A DNA stretch of 64,000 nt from Mytilus galloprovincialis. Lineage: Eukaryota; Mollusca; Bivalvia; Mytilida; Mytilidae. The DNA is taken from contig NC_134839.1 of assembly GCF_965363235.1 (NCBI RefSeq), forward strand, positions 98,723,743 to 98,787,742, given 5' to 3'. The notes under the pieces were generated by a model, which did not search any database, was not told where the DNA came from, and worked only from the letters and a program-made list of their open reading frames with translations. Position numbers and translations under genes: made by a program. Positions 59,834-64,000 of the stretch are shown here, piece by piece (the stretch's first letter is position 1; every line of letters starts with the position of its first letter).

Positions 59834-59858
59834 GCGTAAACCCCTGAGGGTTTACGCA
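59834..59858. other. Perfect 10-bp hairpin, possible element end
   Basis: GCGTAAACCC-CTGA-GGGTTTACGC interrupts the Naiad 3' UTR-like sequence. Just downstream, a 35-nt unit starting TTCTATGACCACCTTTCAAA is tandemly duplicated (59924-59958 and 59959-59991). Confidence 0.55.
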
Positions 59859-59859
59859 G

Positions 59860-62205
59860 TATATATTGGACGATATCTGTAGTCTTTCGGAACACCGGAT
59901 GTTATTCGGAACACTTCTGTTCTTTCTATGACCACCTTTCAAATACATGCGCAATAGCTTCTATGACCACCTTTCAAATACATGCGCAATAACTTACTAA
60001 TCTGTTGAATAAGCATTAGCATCTTAAGTTGCTATAGAGATATTTTACGTATGATCTGAAATTTATTATGATATAATATTTCCTTGCACACGATTACAAG
60101 CTGCTAATATTAACCTACATGCGTGTATTTTAATTAGAGTCAAACGTTGAAACCAGCTGTGTTTAGATATGAGATAAGATTTTATGTAAACAATGCGATT
60201 TATATTCTGAACGAGAATAATTAAAAATAAAATCTTTAAAAATAGTATTAATAGCATTTTATTTTAGACTTTAAGTTTAGGGAAGATGTACATGATGTAA
60301 AAAGCAAGCTATTTATTTTTTTACTGAAATTAAAGGGAAGTCTTTCTTGCATATGATTAAATTACAGTTATTTTTTGTGATTAAATATTGCAACTTTAAT
60401 AAAAAAAAAAAGGTAATTAAAAATGTAATTAAATAGATATTGAATATGAAATTTTAAGATACCGAGTGATAACAGATGCAGATAGAGATAAGAACAGATA
60501 CTTTCTATTTATAGTTACCTTAGCCAGGGAACTAATTATCACTTCTGTAGTAATTAATTTTAAAATGTTCCTCTTTATATAAACAAAATAATTATTTTTT
60601 TGTGAAAACAATCAGATAATGAATTTTTGGTTTTTATAGATTATGTATAAATTTGATATTTAGGTTTTTTATGCATGTAAAATAATTTTATGAAATTTTG
60701 AAGTTTGTTTTATTAATGATATTTTTATTTTTTTATCAAAAGCAACAAAGCTTTGTTTGATCATTTTGATAATGTACTGATATAAACGCGTTCTTTATAA
60801 ATTAATTAAAAGCTCCTGGTCAACAGTTAGTACTGTTCTCATAACTGTGTAAACTGAACTTCCTCTGATGTCTTATATAATCGCTACGGTGTATGGGTTG
60901 TATGTGTTTCTTTGTGGTGTTAAATTAGCCTTGCAAAAACAAATCGGTTGTTGTGCTAATTAATTAGTTAACAAGACAGTAAGTGAGTATAAAATTATTT
61001 TTAATTGATACAGAGATATAGAAAGATGTGGTGTGAGTGCCAATGAGACAACTCTCCATTCAAATGACAATTTAAGAAAATAAACCATTATAGGTCAATG
61101 TACGTCTTTCAACACGGACGAAGCCTTGGCTCACACTGAACAAACATAGAAACACCAAGAACCTTGATATTGAATGACATATATAATTGGAGATTACTTT
61201 CTCTAGATTCAACTGGTTTGAGTTAAAAAAAATCAATGGAAATCAATTAATTTTTCATTCAAAACAGATTCGCTTTAAAATTCAGAAGATGTGGTATGAA
61301 TGTCATTGACACAACTCCCTTTCAAGACACAATATGGTACAATTAGGCAAAATGTAAATTTACAGGTTACATTTTTTTCTTTCAATACAAACCATCTCAG
61401 TGATCAGTAGGTTATACAGTGCATCCAAATGACTAGACTAGTATAAGAGAAGAAGGATAGGTCAATATAAGAAACCTACAAGGCTACTTCAGTTCAATTT
61501 AAATATTTAGATTATTCTAATGAAATAATCAAATGTCAGAGAGAAAATGTGTTTGTAAAGTGGTAGGAATACCAAAAGAGAACTCTCCAGTAAGATACAG
61601 TGTAGTTAAAGTAAGGAATTACAGGTTATAATACAGCCTTCAATATTTGGCTTACTTTGAACTGCATCCTACTAAGTGTACCAAAACACTGTTATAACAA
61701 TTCAAACAACATGCTTCTGACTAAAACATGTGCTTATGAATATACCTGTTTTAAAAAATCTTACATACATACCATAAAACATTAATGTAACTATACCATG
61801 TAAAAGACACTTTTTAAAAGTTAACGAAAGAACATGTTTAAATATAAAAGGAACACCTTACAATTTTCATAATTGTGAATTTTCTTTGTTCAAATACATT
61901 GTAACTATGAACATACACTACAGCGCAGGTGGATTCTGCTTTGTCTACCGGCCCACCAAAGGAGTGGGCACCGGGTGGGCAAAAATTCTACCTTGTCCAC
62001 TCTGCCCACCCATAGGAGTGGGCATGTAGTTTCTTTTGTTTAATCTAAAAAACATGCAAGTACAATCACTTGAAAAAAAGCAGATAAGCATTTGTAATCA
62101 ATATTTTTACAAAAAAAGAGATTATAGCTAGAGCACGGGTTGGCAGGTGGAAAAGGCAAAATCAAACACAGGCTGTTGTGTGTCTCAAATTCCAATAAAA
62201 ACAGC
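59860..62205. other. AT-rich intergenic DNA with an Rpt-E variant
   Basis: 61018-61150 is the complement of the Rpt-E variant at 47150-47280 ('gtgccaatgagacaactctc'). A GC-rich patch at 61925-62030 has repeated GTGGGC/GCCCACC words that can fold back. No gene was recognised. Confidence 0.45.
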
Positions 62206-62207
62206 TA

Positions 62208-62380
62208 TTAAAAGAGGGACGAAAGATACCAAAGGGACAGTCAAACTCATAAATCCAAATCAAACTGACAACGCCATGGCTAAAAATGAAAAAGACAAAC
62301 AAACGACAGCACACACGACACAACATAGAAAACTAAAGAATAAACAACACGAACCCCACCAAAAACCTAGGGGTGATTTC
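62208..62380. repeat. Rpt-D, partial inverted copy
   Basis: Complement of 26870-27015: 'agagggacgaaagataccaa', 'tgacaacgccatggctaaaa', 'cacgaaccccaccaaaaacc'. A 91-aa ORF here is repeat-borne. Confidence 0.8.
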
Positions 62381-62539
62381 ACGTATTGCATTTCTTTTTT
62401 TTTTAAGCACAAAAATCATTAATTTGTAATTAAGGCTAGAAACCAACTCTTTTCTTAAAAAATATCTAATATTTAATACCAAACATGCATTTTGGGTTTA
62501 CGATTGCATTTCTTTTTTAAAGAAAGCAACTTGTTTTAA

Positions 62540-62905
62540 CTTTTAGTTTATTGTGTACAATTTGGAGTTTAGTATGGTGTTCATTATCACTGAACCAGTA
62601 TATATTTGTTTAGGGGCCAGCTGAAGGACGCCTAGGGGTGCGAGAATTTCTCGTTGCATTGAAGACCTGTTGGTGACCTTCTGCTGTTGTCTGCTCTATG
62701 GTCGGGTTGTTGTCTTTTTGGCACATTCCCCATTTTCATTCTCAATTTTATTACATATCTTTTAAGGGGCCAGCTGAAGGACGGCTACGGGTGCGGGAGT
62801 TTTTCGCTACATTGAAGACCCATTGATGGCCTTCGGCTGTTGTCTGCTCTATGGTCGGGTTTTTGTCGCTTTGATACATTCCCCATTTCCTTTCTAATTT
62901 TATAG
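62540..62905 (+). repeat. Mussel dispersed repeat with a tandem partial duplication
   Basis: 'ggggccagctgaaggacg' begins twice (about 62614 and 62766), each followed by 'gaagacc', 'ctgctgttgtctgctctatg' or a near match, and 'acattccccattt'. The second copy is diverged. From memory this sequence follows the Naiad 3' UTR type of 59833 in other mussel repeats, so it may be the displaced end of copy N2. Confidence 0.55.
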
Positions 62906-63047
62906 ATGTAATATAGATGTATTTTAATCTGTATTTTTACAGTCTCTCATAACTGTTTTTAGAGTGGCTCTTTTATAAATAAATCTGTTAATATTACATT
63001 GTTTTAAATCAAATGTTTTAAAGAGGTGAGACTCTAATAAATTATTT

Positions 63048-63068
63048 GTTGTTGTTGTTGTTGTTGTT
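63048..63068. repeat. (GTT)n microsatellite
   Basis: Seven GTT units. The stretch 62905-63770 around it otherwise shows no gene; a T-run of about 15 lies near 63300. Confidence 0.85.
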
Positions 63069-63769
63069 CTTTGAGATTAATTATCGGTTCTGTAATTTTA
63101 AAGAATTATTGTTTTTCTTTTAATCATTCTAATGTGTTATTTTTCTACAATTATAATTTGATTTAGCCCTATTTGAAAATATGCCATAGAAGTTATAAAG
63201 AATTGTTTTGGCAACTATAACCACTGCCAACCGCTTCTCATAGTTAAAAATGTGGGAGCACCTGGTAGCAGTTGATTTCTTACATAACGATTTACTTATT
63301 TTTTTTTTTTTTTACAAAAAACTGTTACGTGTAACATGAAAACATTTTATTACTAGAAAGAAAGTAAATTGTATATCGTGATGTTTAACAGCGATGCTAA
63401 CACCTCTTTGGTAAACGTGTAACATATAATTCATTGCCAAAAAAATATATAAATTAGCACACAAAGAGCTGTTTAATTGGAGACAGCGTTTGGTACACTC
63501 ATCACAAGCCGCTAACAACACTGAAAACAGTTACCTAAAATATTTGCATTTAGGTGACAATCGCTATAATATTGACTTTCTTTGAATCAAAAGCATTTTT
63601 CTTAGACAAAAATAAATGAGATTAGGCGAAGAACCAACAGGGTAAAATAAAAATGTTGTTTAACATATCCTTCGCCTTTTGTCTGACTTCTAAGCCAAAT
63701 GTGTCTTAAAAATCTTTCTCTACACACTAATTCGATTCACTTTTTTTTCGCACTAGGTAACCAATAAGT

Positions 63770-64000
63770 TTACATCTGTTTCAGTGGTATGCGTTCTATT
63801 TGGCTCACAATTTCTATTTCGACTGTGTTACTGACTGTAACGTTTGGTGTAGTACAAAATATATCTGACCTATCTGTGACATTGTAGTCATAGTTACCCT
63901 CAAAACAGGTTCTATCATTAAAGTTTCCCCTAACGCAATGATAGAATGATTCTACATTGTGTCCGAATACAGGGCGGTAAATTGTCTGTCCTGTAAGGGG
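63770..64000 (-). CDS. Last coding exon of an unidentified protein, partial
   Basis: On the minus strand a frame without ATG is open from the window edge to TAA at 63770-63772 (76 codons). It reads as plausible extracellular protein: 'GQTIYRPVFGHNVESFYHC', 'GNFNDRTCFEGNYDYN', 'DIFCTTPNVTVSN', with three cysteines in spaced positions and two N-V-T glycosylation sequons, ending 'IPLKQM'. CCCCTTACAG at the extreme edge (63991-64000) could be a splice acceptor, so the exon may start at GACAG near 63990; otherwise it continues beyond the window. I recognise no family. Upstream exons would lie beyond 64000. Confidence 0.5.
   Translation of the reverse strand, partial: PLTGQTIYRPVFGHNVESFYHCVRGNFNDRTCFEGNYDYNVTDRSDIFCTTPNVTVSNTVEIEIVSQIERIPLKQM

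Overview
The window is AT-rich, repeat-dense eukaryotic DNA with spliced genes and no operons. It is almost certainly from a bivalve mollusc and most likely a marine mussel (Mytilus or a close relative). That assignment rests on mussel-type dispersed repeats that I recognise and on four genes for invertebrate sarcoplasmic calcium-binding proteins (SCPs). No database search was possible, so species and transposon-clade names are inference.

Genes. Four SCP-like EF-hand genes lie at about 7.7-9.8 kb (minus), 16.9-24.4 kb (minus), 29.0-29.5 kb (plus) and 33.6-34.1 kb (plus). Each has its whole coding region in one exon behind a splice acceptor. The two minus-strand genes sit in two tandem segmental duplicates (about 5.4-14.3 kb and 14.7-26.6 kb). 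Comparing the duplicates reveals two small 5' exons per gene, and in both genes the ATG is split A|TG by the last intron. Gene 2 has a 22-nt deletion that replaces its C-terminus. At the right edge the minus strand carries the last exon of an unidentified Cys-containing protein.

Mobile DNA, left to right: a decayed non-LTR element (0.64-3.02 kb) split by a transposon remnant; a tRNA-derived SINE-like unit (3.6 kb); repeats carrying a hammerhead-ribozyme core (5.0, 10.3 and 52.4 kb, with decayed relatives at 23.5 and 53.1 kb); a terminal-inverted-repeat (TIR) MITE (13.3-14.0 kb); a CTTGCCC-rich element (20.8-21.5 kb); a palindromic GTTCACAC MITE (21.8-22.1 kb); a foldback insertion (32.6-33.0 kb); a 44-bp satellite with higher-order structure grown inside a dispersed repeat (40.2-41.3 kb); a duplicated 0.8-kb segment whose second copy holds a TTAA-flanked TIR element (43.6-45.8 kb); a decayed LINE (48.3-50.2 kb); and two head-to-tail Penelope-like elements of Naiad type (50.6-55.4 and 55.4-59.8 kb).

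Most notable system. The Naiad-type copies have a GIY-YIG endonuclease-like domain before a CxC linker and a YLDD reverse transcriptase. In both copies the two conserved cysteine codons just before the QYVGET motif are in-frame TGA, and a further TGA sits in the RT N-terminal region of copy 2. This fits selenocysteine-encoding Naiads, which I recall being reported from clams and spiders. Repeat names Rpt-A, B, D, E and G are my own labels.
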